12,065 bases of DNA from an uncultured Collinsella sp. (GCA_959020035.1 CAUEQX010000049.1:1-12065); one strand, 5' to 3'; positions 1-7,996 are shown, counted from the stretch's first letter. A program made the numbers and translations. The notes: generated by a model not told the origin, from the sequence alone.

Positions 1-55
1 CGTCAGTGCTATTACTATTATTAAGATATTTATATCTATAGAAAGGTATTAAAAG
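1..55 (+). promoter_or_regulatory. AT-rich leader of dnaN with a short dyad
   Basis: This stretch is markedly A/T-rich compared with the genes that follow. It holds a perfect dyad AGATAT-TT-ATATCT at 24-37, and a ribosome binding site GAAAGG at 41-46 placed nine bases before the dnaN ATG. Short A/T-rich sequence before dnaN is common next to a replication origin, but no DnaA box can be read in the 55 bases available. I cannot place a -35/-10 pair with confidence. Confidence 0.4.
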
Positions 56-1159
56 ATGAAGTTCACCGTCAGCCAGAGCTCGCTTACACAAGCCATCGGC
101 GTCGTTATGAAGGGTGTCGCCTCGGCATCCACCCTCCCCATCCTGTCGGGCGTGCTCGTTAAGGCCCAAGACGGCATCTTGGAATTCCAGACCTCTAACT
201 ACACCATCTCGATCCGTCATCGCATCGCGGCGCATGTCGAAGAAGAGGGCGAGATGGTTATCCCCTGTAAGATGCTCTCCAATATCACCAAGACCCTCCC
301 CGATGCCCCGGTCACCTTTGAGCTGTCCGAGCGCCAGGTGCTGATTGGTTGCGAGAAGAGCTCTTTCCGCCTGAACACGCTCGATGCTAATGACTTCCCC
401 GAGTTTCCGGCCTATGCCATCGAGAGCGCCGTGGAACTGCCGACCGATATCTTGTCCGAGATGGTCGGCCGCGTGTGGCGCGTCACCTCGACCGACAAGG
501 CCCGCCCCATCCTGGGTGGCGTGCACATGAAGGTCGAGAACAACACCGTGCGCCTGGTGGCGACCGATTCCTTCCGTTTGGCCGTGTGCGATACGCAGGT
601 TGAGACCTCGACCCTCGAGGGTTCCTTTGAGCTCAACGTTCCGGCCGACGCCTTTAACGACGCGCTGAACATCATGGCCAGCCAGGCGACCATCATGATC
701 GGGGCTACCGACACCCAGGTCGTCTTTGAGGCCGGCAACACCACCTACGTGTCGCGCCGCATCGAGGGCGTGTACCCCAACTACAAGCAGCTCATCCCCG
801 ATTCGTGCGTGACGAGCGTCAAGATCGACGTCGCCGCCTTTAACGCCGCCCTCAAACGCGTGGCCGTTATCGCGAGCGCCAACCCCGCCGTCAAGTTCGA
901 GATCGATGTCGAGAACGGGCAGATGGGCCTGTCCTCCATTTCCAATGACCAGGACCTTGCGCAGGAGACGATCGATGTCGAGGCCGAGGGCGAGTCGGGT
1001 ACCATCGCCTTCAACTACCACTACATCTTCGGCTGCCTCAATGCTCTGTCCAAGGAGAAGGAGATCACGCTGGAGCTCAAGAGCTACTCGCAGGCGGGCA
1101 TCTTCAAGTCCTACGACAAGATCAACTACCTGTACCTGGTCATGCCGGTCCGCATCTAG
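56..1159 (+). CDS. dnaN: DNA polymerase III subunit beta (sliding clamp)
   Basis: The product is the ring-shaped processivity clamp that encircles DNA and tethers the replicative polymerase and many repair proteins. It has 367 residues, the usual length for the family, which fits three repeated clamp domains (roughly 1-120, 128-245 and 248-367). The N-terminus MKFTVSQSSLTQAI and the C-terminus YLYLVMPVRI are typical; the last residues correspond to the E. coli ending MPMRL, which lines the partner-binding pocket. RPILGGVHM near residue 150 opens the second domain. The ATG has a GAAAGG box nine bases upstream. recF follows after nine bases, so the two are probably co-transcribed. The gene appears intact with no oddities. 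Confidence 0.97.
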   Translation: MKFTVSQSSLTQAIGVVMKGVASASTLPILSGVLVKAQDGILEFQTSNYTISIRHRIAAHVEEEGEMVIPCKMLSNITKTLPDAPVTFELSERQVLIGCEKSSFRLNTLDANDFPEFPAYAIESAVELPTDILSEMVGRVWRVTSTDKARPILGGVHMKVENNTVRLVATDSFRLAVCDTQVETSTLEGSFELNVPADAFNDALNIMASQATIMIGATDTQVVFEAGNTTYVSRRIEGVYPNYKQLIPDSCVTSVKIDVAAFNAALKRVAVIASANPAVKFEIDVENGQMGLSSISNDQDLAQETIDVEAEGESGTIAFNYHYIFGCLNALSKEKEITLELKSYSQAGIFKSYDKINYLYLVMPVRI

Positions 1160-1168
1160 CGTTGCGCT

Positions 1169-2275
1169 ATGACCATGTTCGCCCGCGATCTTTCCGTCGC
1201 GCACTACCGCAGCTTCGATAGTTATCGCCTTGCCCTGGACGGGGGCGTGACGATACTTGCGGGACCCAACGCGGCGGGAAAGACCAATCTCATAGAGGCG
1301 CTGCAGCTGCTGACGAGCGGCGCCTCGTTTAGGCATCCGACCGCCGCCGAGCTCGTCCATGATGGCGCGGGCTCGTGCAAGGTCGAGCTGAGGCTCGAGG
1401 GCGACGGCCGCGTGCTTGATATGGGATTGAGCGCGGAGGACGGTAAGCGCTCGTTTAGCCGCAACGGCAAGAGATGCTCTGCCGCCGGTGTGCGCGGGGT
1501 CCTGCCGAGCGTGCTGTTTTGCCCCGACCATCTGGACATGGTTAAGCGAGGCGCCAGTGTGCGCCGTGCCGCCCTCGATGACTTTGGCATGCAACTGAGC
1601 GCACGCTATGCCGATCTTGCGAGCACCTATGGGCGCTGTGTGACCCAGCGCAACGCCTTGCTCAAGGAAACCTGGTGCTGCCGTGAGATGCTCGGCGCGT
1701 GGAACGATTCGATTGCCCGCGCGGGCTCGGCCCTGCTCGTGCACCGGTTGGCCCTGCTCGACCGGCTGGCGGGCCATGTGCGTACTGCCTACGGGCAAGT
1801 GGCGTCCGGTGAAGCCGCCAACGTGTCCTATGCGTCCACACTGGGGGATTTGCCCCAGGTCGAGGATCGTGAAGAGCTGAAGGGCTGGGCGTACGAGCGC
1901 ATGCTGGCCGCCCTTGATGAGCACGCCGACGAGGAAATTCGCCGCGGCGTGACGCTGGTGGGACCGCATCGCGACGAGATTGAGTTTACCGTGGCGGGTC
2001 GCTCCGCCCGTTCATTTGCCAGCCAAGGACAGCAGCGAACGTTGGTGCTGTCCTGGAAGGTGGCCGAGGTGGCCGTGGCTCGCGATGTCCTGGGCACCGC
2101 CCCACTGCTGCTTTTGGACGACGTGATGAGCGAACTCGACGGCGAGCGCCGCGGTGCTTTTTTGCAGTTGATCGGCGATGATATCCAGACGGTCATAACC
2201 ACGACCAACCTGGGGTATTTTACCGATGACCTGCTCGATCGAGCCAAGGTGGTGAGCATGGGTGAGACGTGCTAA
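1169..2275 (+). CDS. recF: DNA replication and repair ATPase RecF
   Basis: RecF is an SMC-like ATPase that works with RecO and RecR to load RecA at single-strand gaps. The 368 residues carry the expected motifs: Walker A GPNAAGKT at 32-39, the ABC signature SQGQQR at 285-290, and Walker B LLLLDD at 313-318 followed by the D-loop residues SELD. Length and layout match the family. The start is uncertain: ATG 1169 is given here, but ATG 1175 (MFARDLSV) fits the usual RecF beginning better. Neither has a good Shine-Dalgarno box, so translation may depend on coupling to dnaN, which ends nine bases before. The 3' end overlaps the next gene by 14 bases. Confidence 0.96.
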   Translation: MTMFARDLSVAHYRSFDSYRLALDGGVTILAGPNAAGKTNLIEALQLLTSGASFRHPTAAELVHDGAGSCKVELRLEGDGRVLDMGLSAEDGKRSFSRNGKRCSAAGVRGVLPSVLFCPDHLDMVKRGASVRRAALDDFGMQLSARYADLASTYGRCVTQRNALLKETWCCREMLGAWNDSIARAGSALLVHRLALLDRLAGHVRTAYGQVASGEAANVSYASTLGDLPQVEDREELKGWAYERMLAALDEHADEEIRRGVTLVGPHRDEIEFTVAGRSARSFASQGQQRTLVLSWKVAEVAVARDVLGTAPLLLLDDVMSELDGERRGAFLQLIGDDIQTVITTTNLGYFTDDLLDRAKVVSMGETC

Positions 2276-2825
2276 TTACGAGCGCGAGAGCGAAACGGTC
2301 GCCTTCAGTGGCTTTTTGAACGCAGAGCGCCAGCGCATCCTGGCGGCTGCGACCCCTGAACGCCGTGCGCAGATGGAGGCCGCCGAGGAGTCGCGCGCGG
2401 TCTATCGCGCGTGGAACGCGGTGTGCTCGGGCACGCGCGAGGGGCGGCATGTGACGGGCCTGCGCTACCTGCCCGAGCCCAATGAGCTGCTGGTATATCT
2501 CGACTCGCCCTCGTGGACGCAGGAAATGACGCTGTTGCGCGAGATCATCCGCGCGCGCATGGAGCGCGCCGGTGCGCATGTGGACGGCCTGGTGTTCAAA
2601 ACCACCGCACCCGGTCACACGCCGCCCGCCGCCAAGGAGCGCCTGCGCCCGGCGACGACCGAGCACCCGCCGGCCCCGCACGCCGACCTAAGTGAGGCCG
2701 AGCGCACCGAGATTGAGCGCCAAGTGGCGCCCATCGAAGACCAAAAACTGCGCGAGGCCCTCGAGAATGCCATGAGAGCCAGTGCCGAGTGGGCCAAGGG
2801 CGTGCAAAGCAAAAAAGAGCCTTAA
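2262..2825 (+). CDS. dciA: DUF721 / DciA-family protein, probable replicative helicase partner
   Basis: This 187-residue protein matches the DUF721 (DciA) pattern over about residues 44-114: a Trp in AVYRAWNAV (Trp51), a nearby His63, the strand ELLVYLDSPSW (Trp85), then QEMTLLREII and VDGLVFKT. DciA proteins act with the replicative helicase DnaB in bacteria lacking DnaC-type loaders; this role comes from the family, not from this sequence. The slot between recF and gyrB is the usual one in Actinobacteria. The charged Pro/Glu-rich tail after residue 115 looks disordered. The GTG start overlaps the end of recF by 14 bases, implying translational coupling. A later internal start cannot be excluded. 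Confidence 0.82.
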   Translation: MRRANYERESETVAFSGFLNAERQRILAAATPERRAQMEAAEESRAVYRAWNAVCSGTREGRHVTGLRYLPEPNELLVYLDSPSWTQEMTLLREIIRARMERAGAHVDGLVFKTTAPGHTPPAAKERLRPATTEHPPAPHADLSEAERTEIERQVAPIEDQKLREALENAMRASAEWAKGVQSKKEP

Positions 2826-2851
2826 ATCGCATCTGGTGGCCTTGTAGAGCC

Positions 2852-2881
2852 AAATACCCTCATTCCCGAGGGTATTTTTTT
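2852..2881 (+). terminator. Intrinsic terminator after dciA
   Basis: A perfect 10-bp stem pairs AAATACCCTC (2852-2861) with GAGGGTATTT (2868-2877) around the loop ATTCCC. It runs into a tract of seven T at 2875-2881. It lies 26 bases after the dciA stop and separates the dnaN-recF-dciA unit from gyrB. Confidence 0.92.
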
Positions 2882-2907
2882 ACGATAAACTAGTAAGGCT
2901 GTACACA
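2879..2907 (+). promoter_or_regulatory. Weak candidate promoter for gyrBA
   Basis: TTTACG (2879-2884) and TACACA (2902-2907) are 17 bases apart. They match the consensus at four and three of six positions. It is the best-spaced pair I can find in the short gap between the dciA terminator and gyrB, where a promoter is needed, but the match is poor. In other bacteria gyrase promoters often respond to supercoiling; nothing here tests that. Confidence 0.25.
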
Positions 2908-2919
2908 TTTTCTTGACTG

Positions 2920-2926
2920 AAGGAGG
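2920..2926 (+). promoter_or_regulatory. Ribosome binding site that sets the gyrB start
   Basis: AAGGAGG sits four bases before GTG 2931. An in-frame TTG at 2913 lies upstream of this box and so cannot use it. This fixes the GyrB start at 2931. Confidence 0.85.
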
Positions 2927-2930
2927 ACGT

Positions 2931-4961
2931 GTGGCAAACGAAAACGATTACGATGGCGGCGAGATTAAGATTCTCGAAGGTCTCGAGGCCGTTCGTAAGC
3001 GCCCGGGCATGTATATCGGCTCGACGAGCGCCAGCGGTCTGCATCACCTGGTGTGGGAGATCGTTGACAACTCCGTCGACGAGGCCATGGCCGGTTTCTG
3101 CACCGAGATCCAGGTGACGGTCCACGCCGACAACTCCATCACGGTCGTCGACAACGGGCGCGGCATCCCCGTCGACGAGCACCCTGTTAAAAAGATTCCG
3201 ACGCTCGAGGTCGTCATGACGATCTTGCACGCCGGCGGTAAGTTCGATAACTCGGCCTATAAGGTCTCGGGCGGCCTGCACGGCGTGGGCATCTCCGTCG
3301 TCAACGCACTGTCCAAGCGCGTGGTCGTTCAGGTTCGTCGCGATGGCAACACCTACGAGATGGAGTTCTCGCGCGGCAAGACCGTCAAGAAGATGGAGGT
3401 CGTGGGCACCTCGGATTCGACGGGCACCACCGTCACCTTCTGGCCCGACGACGAGATCTTCGAGACCTGCATCTACGATTTCGATACGCTGCACAACCGT
3501 CTGCAGGAGACGGCGTTCCTCAATAAGAACCTCAAGATCGTGCTGACCGACGAACGCGAGGCGACTCCCCACGTGGAGGAGTTTTGCTACGAGGGCGGCA
3601 TCATCGACTTCGTCAAGTTCCTCAATGAGGGCAAGGACGTCCCCGAGGCCTTTAAGGAGCCTATCTACATCGAGGGCAAATCGGACCCGGACGCACCTGT
3701 GGCCAAGATGGGCGAGGTTGAGGTTTCCCTGCAGTGGAATAGCGGCTACGGCGAGAACGTCATGTCGTTTGCCAACGACATCTACACCCCCGAGGGCGGC
3801 ATGCACCTTGAGGGCTTCCGCACCGCGCTCACCCGCGTGATCAACGATTACGCGCGCAAGCAGAACCTGCTCAAGGAAAAAGACGCCAACCTGACCGGCG
3901 ACGATGTGCGCGAGGGCCTTTCGGCCGTTATCTCGGTCAAGCTGCCCGATCCGCAGTTTGAGGGCCAGACCAAGGCCAAGCTCGGCAGCTCCTATATGCG
4001 CGCGCTCACACTCAAGATTGTGACCGACGGCCTTGCCGATTACCTCGAGGAGCATCCCAAGCCCGCCCGCGAGATCGTCAAGAAGGCGCAACAGGCCTGC
4101 AAGGCGCGCAACGCCGCCCGCAAGGCGCGCGAAGCGACCCGTCGCAAGAGCCTGCTCGAGACGGCGTCCCTGCCCGGTAAGCTCGCTGACTGCTCGGTGC
4201 GCGATGCCGAGCTGACCGAGCTCTTCATCGTAGAGGGCGACTCGGCAGGCGGTTCGGCCAAGGACGGCCGTCGCCGAGACATCCAGGCGATTCTGCCCCT
4301 GCGCGGCAAGATTTTGAACGTCGAGCGCGTTGGTGACCATCGCGCGTTCTCGAGTGACACCATCCAGTCGCTGATTACCGCGATCGGCTGCGGCGTCACG
4401 ACGAGTGCCGGCGACGGCGGCGATTTCGATATCACCAAGGCGCGCTACCACAAGATCATCATCATGACCGATGCAGACGTCGACGGTGCGCATATCCGCA
4501 TCCTGCTGCTGACGTTCTTCTACAAGTACATGCGTCCGCTGATCGATGCCGGCTACGTCTATGTTGCCTGCCCGCCCATCTTTGGCATTAAGGTGCGCAA
4601 CAAGATCCACTACGTGTATCCCAACGGCCGCCAGCCCGAAGACGAGATCCTGCGTGACACCATCCAGAGCCTGGGTCTGAACCCTGACGATAACGACGAG
4701 GACGGCAAGGCCAAGGACGGCAAGATCACCAAAAAGCGCAAGGGCTATACCGTCCAGCGCTACAAGGGCCTGGGCGAGATGGACCCCAAACAGCTTGCCT
4801 CGACGACGATGGATCCAAAGACCCGCATTCTGCAGCGTGTGTCGATCGAGGACGCCGTGGTGGCGGACCGCGCCGTGCGCGAGCTGATGGGTTCCGAGGT
4901 CGGCTATCGCCGCGAGTACATTGAAAAACATGCGCATGACGCGCGTTTCCTTGACGCTTAA
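2931..4961 (+). CDS. gyrB: DNA gyrase subunit B (ATPase and TOPRIM subunit)
   Basis: GyrB pairs with GyrA in an A2B2 enzyme that introduces negative supercoils using ATP. From GTG 2931 the protein has 676 residues. The GHKL ATPase domain shows Glu43 and Asn47 in EIVDNSVDEA (E. coli Glu42 and Asn46), VVDNGRGIP, and the lid motif GGLHGVG at 114-120. The TOPRIM domain shows EGDSAGGSA (Glu435, Asp437) and TDADVDGAH (Asp514, Asp516), the metal-binding acids. The tail motif QRYKGLGEM begins at 609. It lacks the large TOPRIM insert of the proteobacterial enzyme. A charged Asp/Lys-rich loop precedes QRYKGLGEM. The start is chosen because of the AAGGAGG box; a TTG six codons earlier lies before that box. 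gyrA follows after 11 bases. Confidence 0.97.
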   Translation: MANENDYDGGEIKILEGLEAVRKRPGMYIGSTSASGLHHLVWEIVDNSVDEAMAGFCTEIQVTVHADNSITVVDNGRGIPVDEHPVKKIPTLEVVMTILHAGGKFDNSAYKVSGGLHGVGISVVNALSKRVVVQVRRDGNTYEMEFSRGKTVKKMEVVGTSDSTGTTVTFWPDDEIFETCIYDFDTLHNRLQETAFLNKNLKIVLTDEREATPHVEEFCYEGGIIDFVKFLNEGKDVPEAFKEPIYIEGKSDPDAPVAKMGEVEVSLQWNSGYGENVMSFANDIYTPEGGMHLEGFRTALTRVINDYARKQNLLKEKDANLTGDDVREGLSAVISVKLPDPQFEGQTKAKLGSSYMRALTLKIVTDGLADYLEEHPKPAREIVKKAQQACKARNAARKAREATRRKSLLETASLPGKLADCSVRDAELTELFIVEGDSAGGSAKDGRRRDIQAILPLRGKILNVERVGDHRAFSSDTIQSLITAIGCGVTTSAGDGGDFDITKARYHKIIIMTDADVDGAHIRILLLTFFYKYMRPLIDAGYVYVACPPIFGIKVRNKIHYVYPNGRQPEDEILRDTIQSLGLNPDDNDEDGKAKDGKITKKRKGYTVQRYKGLGEMDPKQLASTTMDPKTRILQRVSIEDAVVADRAVRELMGSEVGYRREYIEKHAHDARFLDA

Positions 4962-4972
4962 GAGGAGGTAAC

Positions 4973-7711
4973 GTGGCAGACGATATCAATAATAACGAGG
5001 ATATGGACGAGGCCGGCGATGCCGGTATGCCCGATGATCTGAAGCGCCTGCTTGCCCGTGCTGAGCAGGGCGAGGACGGCGACCCGGACGCCTATAACCC
5101 CGATGCCGATGATGATGAGGAAGAAGACGACGCCGAGCTCGAGGAGAGCTTTGGTGAAGTCGACCGTGGTGCCTCGGCCGGTGAGGATATCAACGGCGGC
5201 CAGCTCCAGATTTCGGAGTTCGGTCGCGAGATGAAGCAGTCGTTCATCGAGTATTCGATGTCGGTCATCACGGCGCGCGCCCTGCCGGACGTGCGCGACG
5301 GCTTAAAGCCGGTGCACCGCCGCATCCTGTACGCGATGAACGAGAGCGGCATCTACCCCAACCGCCCACATAAGAAGTCGGCCTGGACGGTCGGCGAAGT
5401 TATCGGTAAGTACCATCCGCACGGTGACTTCGCGGTCTACGAGGCCATGGTTCGCCTGGCGCAGTGGTTCTCCATGCGCACGCCGCTCATCGATGGTCAC
5501 GGCAACTTCGGTAACATCGACGGCGACGGCGCGGCGGCCATGCGTTACACCGAGAGCCGCCTGGCAAAGCCCGCCATGGAACTGCTGCGCGACCTGCAGA
5601 AGGATACCGTCGACTGGCAGCCCAACTACGACGAATCGCTCGCCGAGCCCGTGGCGCTGCCTGCGCGCTTCCCCAACCTGCTGGTTAACGGCAGCCAAGG
5701 CATCGCCGTCGGCATGGCCACCAACATCGCCCCGCATAACCTCACCGAGGCGATCGAGGCCACCTGCTACCTGATCGACAACCCCGACGCCACCGTCGAC
5801 GAGCTCATGCAGATCATGCCCGGTCCGGACTTCCCCACCGGCGCCATCATCATGGGCAGCGCCGGCATTAAGCAGAGCTACGAGACCGGTCGCGGCTCCA
5901 TTACCGTGCGCGCCAAGGCACACGTGGAGTCCACCAAGACCGGCCGCAGCCGCTTGGTCTTTACCGAGATTCCCTACATGGTCAACAAGGGCACCCTGCA
6001 GGAGAAGATCGCCCAGCTCGTCAACGACAAGCGCATCGAGGGCATCTCGGATATGCGCGATGAGTCCAACCAGAAGGGCATCCGTCTGGTCATCGAGCTC
6101 AAGAAGGGCGTCATTCCGCAGGTCGTGCTCAACAATCTGTATAAGTACACCTCGCTGCAGACGACCTTTGGCGCCAACAACCTGGCACTCGTCAACGGCG
6201 TTCCCAAATGCCTGAGCCTGCGCGAGATGCTGCAGCACTACATCGACCACCAGGTCGACGTCGTCACCCGCCGCACCCGCTTCGACCTTAAGAAGGCCCA
6301 GGCCCGCGCGCATATCCTCGAGGGTTACCTGATGGCTCTCGACCATATCGACGAGGTCATTAGCATCATCCGCTCCTCGCAGACCGACTCCGAGGCCAGC
6401 AGCCGCCTGATCGAGCGCTTTGGCTTTACGCCCGAGCAGACCACGGCCATTCTCGAGATGAAGCTGCGCCGCCTGACCGGCCTGGAGCGCGACAAGATCC
6501 AAGAAGAGTTGGACGGCCTGCGCCGCGCCATCGCCTACTACGAGGACCTGCTGGCGCATGAGGAGAAGATCCTGGGCGTCATCAAGGAAGAGATGCGCGA
6601 GATCTCCAAGAAGTTTGGCGACAAGCGCCGCACCGAGATCAGCCAGGTTGAGAAGGACCTGGATGTCGAGGACCTCATCGCCGACGAGGATATGGTCGTG
6701 ACCATCACCCATACCGGCTACGTTAAGCGTATCCCGGTGGCTGCCTACCGCGCCCAGAAGCGCGGCGGCAAGGGCGTATCGGGCGTCAACCTCAAAGAGG
6801 ACGACGTTATCGACGAGATGTTCATCGCGTCCACGCACGAGTACGTGCTGTTCTTCTCGAGCAAGGGCAAGGTCTATCGCCTGAAGGTGCACGAGCTGCC
6901 GGTGGGTACGCGCCAGGCGCGCGGTACCGCGATCGTCAACCTGCTGCCCTTCGAGGAAGGCGAGAAGATCGCGAGCGTCATCAGCTGCCGCGAGTTTCCG
7001 GCCGACGAGTACCTGATGTTTGCCACCAAGAGCGGCATGGTCAAGAAGACCGTGATGAGCGCATATGACCGCAGCCGTCGCGACGGCCTGATCGCTATCA
7101 ACCTGCGTGACGACGACGCGCTGCTGAACGTGCGCCGCGTGCGCGAGGGCGACAAGATTATCCTGGCCACCACCGCGGGCAAGGCGATCATATTCTCCGA
7201 GGAGCAGGTGCGCGCCACCGGCCGCGATACCAGCGGCGTTCGCGGTATCGGTCTGAAGGACGGCGTGAGCGTTCTGGGCATGGAAGTCACTAACGGCAAC
7301 GGCGATCTATTCGTCATCACCGAGCGCGGCTACGGCAAGCGCACGCCGGTCGCGGACTACCCGGAGCAGAATCGCGGCGGTCAGGGCGTCTACACCATTC
7401 AAATGACCGAGCGTAAGGGTAACCTCGCGGCCATGAAGACGGTGGGCCCGCAGCACGAGCTGTTCATCGTGACGGAGGGCGCGACGGTCATTCGCGTCAA
7501 GACCGACGAGATCAGCCAGACCGGCCGCGCCACCCAGGGCGTCAAGATGATGACCGTCGACGACAACGACCGCGTATGCGCTGTCGCCCGCATGACGGCA
7601 GCCAAGGAAAAGCCCGAAGGCGAAGCCACAGAAAACGGTTCTGCTTCCGAAGAAACCCCTGTCGATCTAGGCGACGGCAACGACATGCCAGAAGATCTCC
7701 TCGACGAGTAA
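4973..7711 (+). CDS. gyrA: DNA gyrase subunit A, with acidic N-terminal extension
   Basis: GyrA is the DNA breakage-reunion subunit. The catalytic tyrosine is Tyr192 in AMRYTE, equal to E. coli Tyr122, so numbering is shifted by exactly 70. The core begins near residue 80 (ISEFGREMKQSFIEYSMSVI). The C-terminal wrapping domain carries the GyrA box QKRGGKG at 595-601, the hallmark separating gyrase from topoisomerase IV. Two oddities stand out. Residues 1-75 form an extra, low-complexity, Asp/Glu-rich arm. Residue 153, E. coli position 83, is Phe (codon TTC, 5429-5431), where Ser is usual; residue 157 (E. coli 87) is Glu, normal in Gram-positives. The tail after about residue 875 is also acidic. 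GTG 4973 follows AGGAGG (4963-4968) by four bases, so the long form is favoured over an internal start. Total length is 912 residues, longer than usual. Confidence 0.97.
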   Translation: MADDINNNEDMDEAGDAGMPDDLKRLLARAEQGEDGDPDAYNPDADDDEEEDDAELEESFGEVDRGASAGEDINGGQLQISEFGREMKQSFIEYSMSVITARALPDVRDGLKPVHRRILYAMNESGIYPNRPHKKSAWTVGEVIGKYHPHGDFAVYEAMVRLAQWFSMRTPLIDGHGNFGNIDGDGAAAMRYTESRLAKPAMELLRDLQKDTVDWQPNYDESLAEPVALPARFPNLLVNGSQGIAVGMATNIAPHNLTEAIEATCYLIDNPDATVDELMQIMPGPDFPTGAIIMGSAGIKQSYETGRGSITVRAKAHVESTKTGRSRLVFTEIPYMVNKGTLQEKIAQLVNDKRIEGISDMRDESNQKGIRLVIELKKGVIPQVVLNNLYKYTSLQTTFGANNLALVNGVPKCLSLREMLQHYIDHQVDVVTRRTRFDLKKAQARAHILEGYLMALDHIDEVISIIRSSQTDSEASSRLIERFGFTPEQTTAILEMKLRRLTGLERDKIQEELDGLRRAIAYYEDLLAHEEKILGVIKEEMREISKKFGDKRRTEISQVEKDLDVEDLIADEDMVVTITHTGYVKRIPVAAYRAQKRGGKGVSGVNLKEDDVIDEMFIASTHEYVLFFSSKGKVYRLKVHELPVGTRQARGTAIVNLLPFEEGEKIASVISCREFPADEYLMFATKSGMVKKTVMSAYDRSRRDGLIAINLRDDDALLNVRRVREGDKIILATTAGKAIIFSEEQVRATGRDTSGVRGIGLKDGVSVLGMEVTNGNGDLFVITERGYGKRTPVADYPEQNRGGQGVYTIQMTERKGNLAAMKTVGPQHELFIVTEGATVIRVKTDEISQTGRATQGVKMMTVDDNDRVCAVARMTAAKEKPEGEATENGSASEETPVDLGDGNDMPEDLLDE

Positions 7712-7751
7712 GAGGTCCTGGCTGGTAGAAAATATCAGACCCCATATATCG

Positions 7752-7784
7752 GCGGTCGGCGCACTGCGCGCCGACCGCTTTTTT
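7752..7784 (+). terminator. Intrinsic terminator of gyrBA
   Basis: A perfect 11-bp stem pairs GCGGTCGGCGC (7752-7762) with GCGCCGACCGC (7768-7778) around ACTGC, followed by six T at 7779-7784. It lies 40 bases after the gyrA stop and is strong by any usual criterion. Its T tract is also the outer end of the palindrome that follows. Confidence 0.94.
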
Positions 7785-7963
7785 GAAAACCTTGGGACTC
7801 GTGTTCGCCCCGGTCGCACGGCGACATGTGAAGTCGATCGCGAGTTCCGCACGAGCCAGAGAGCACTTAATGTGCTCTCTGTGCGAGTCAGGACTGTCCG
7901 AGTAGGCGACTTCACATGCCGCCGTGCGACCGGGGCGAACACCCTTCAAAGATTTTCAAAAAA
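7779..7963. repeat. Large imperfect palindrome (185 bp), function unknown
   Basis: The core arms 7801-7836 and 7907-7942 are 36 bases each and pair at all positions but one (A7824 against C7919). Outside them TTTTTTGAAAA (7779-7789) pairs perfectly with TTTTCAAAAAA (7953-7963), with an imperfect stretch between. Inside, AGAGAGCAC (7858-7866) pairs with GTGCTCTCT (7872-7880) around TTAAT. CGCAC (7848-7852) pairs with GTGCG (7881-7885), and AGTTC (7843-7847) pairs with GGACT (7891-7895) with one G-U. The whole segment can thus fold into one long hairpin as RNA or a cruciform as DNA. I see no credible coding sequence in it. With the flanking terminator and promoter it accounts for the 301-base gap between gyrA and the first tRNA. 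It could be a non-autonomous mobile palindrome, a structured RNA or a chromosomal structural site. Confidence 0.88.
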
Positions 7964-7968
7964 AGTTG

Positions 7969-7996
7969 TTGACGCGCGCGTAACGACTCGTCTAAT
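7969..7996 (+). promoter_or_regulatory. Promoter of the tRNA-Ile gene/cluster
   Basis: TTGACG (7969-7974) and TCTAAT (7991-7996) are separated by 16 bases and each match the sigma-70 consensus at five of six positions. A run of seven A (7958-7964), the outer edge of the palindrome's right arm, lies just upstream of the -35 box, where an UP-element would act. Transcription would begin near 8003, about ten bases before the tRNA. Confidence 0.7.

Noticed and set aside
2913..2930. TTG at 2913 as the gyrB start
   Set aside because: It lies upstream of the AAGGAGG box that clearly serves GTG 2931, and it would add six residues not seen in GyrB proteins.
4302..4304. Arg458 in GyrB at the position of E. 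coli Lys447 as a quinolone-resistance change
   Set aside because: LPLRGK is the normal form in Bacillus and mycobacterial GyrB, and the Asp426 equivalent (Asp437) is unchanged.
2880..4937. A 685-codon open frame on the minus strand across gyrB
   Set aside because: It is antisense to a certain gyrB. Long antisense frames are expected where third codon positions are G/C-rich, and the translation shows no family motif.
5303..6892. A 529-codon open frame on the minus strand inside gyrA
   Set aside because: It is an antisense shadow of gyrA with the same compositional bias and no recognisable domain.
7801..7942. The palindrome as a CRISPR repeat pair or insertion-sequence ends
   Set aside because: There are only two arms, inverted and close together, with no regular spacers, no transposase gene and no clear target duplication.
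7542..7949. Minus-strand frames of 135 and 91 codons running through the palindrome into the end of gyrA
   Set aside because: They cross the gyrA terminator and the hairpin arms, have no ribosome binding site I can see, and give low-complexity Arg/Ser-rich products.
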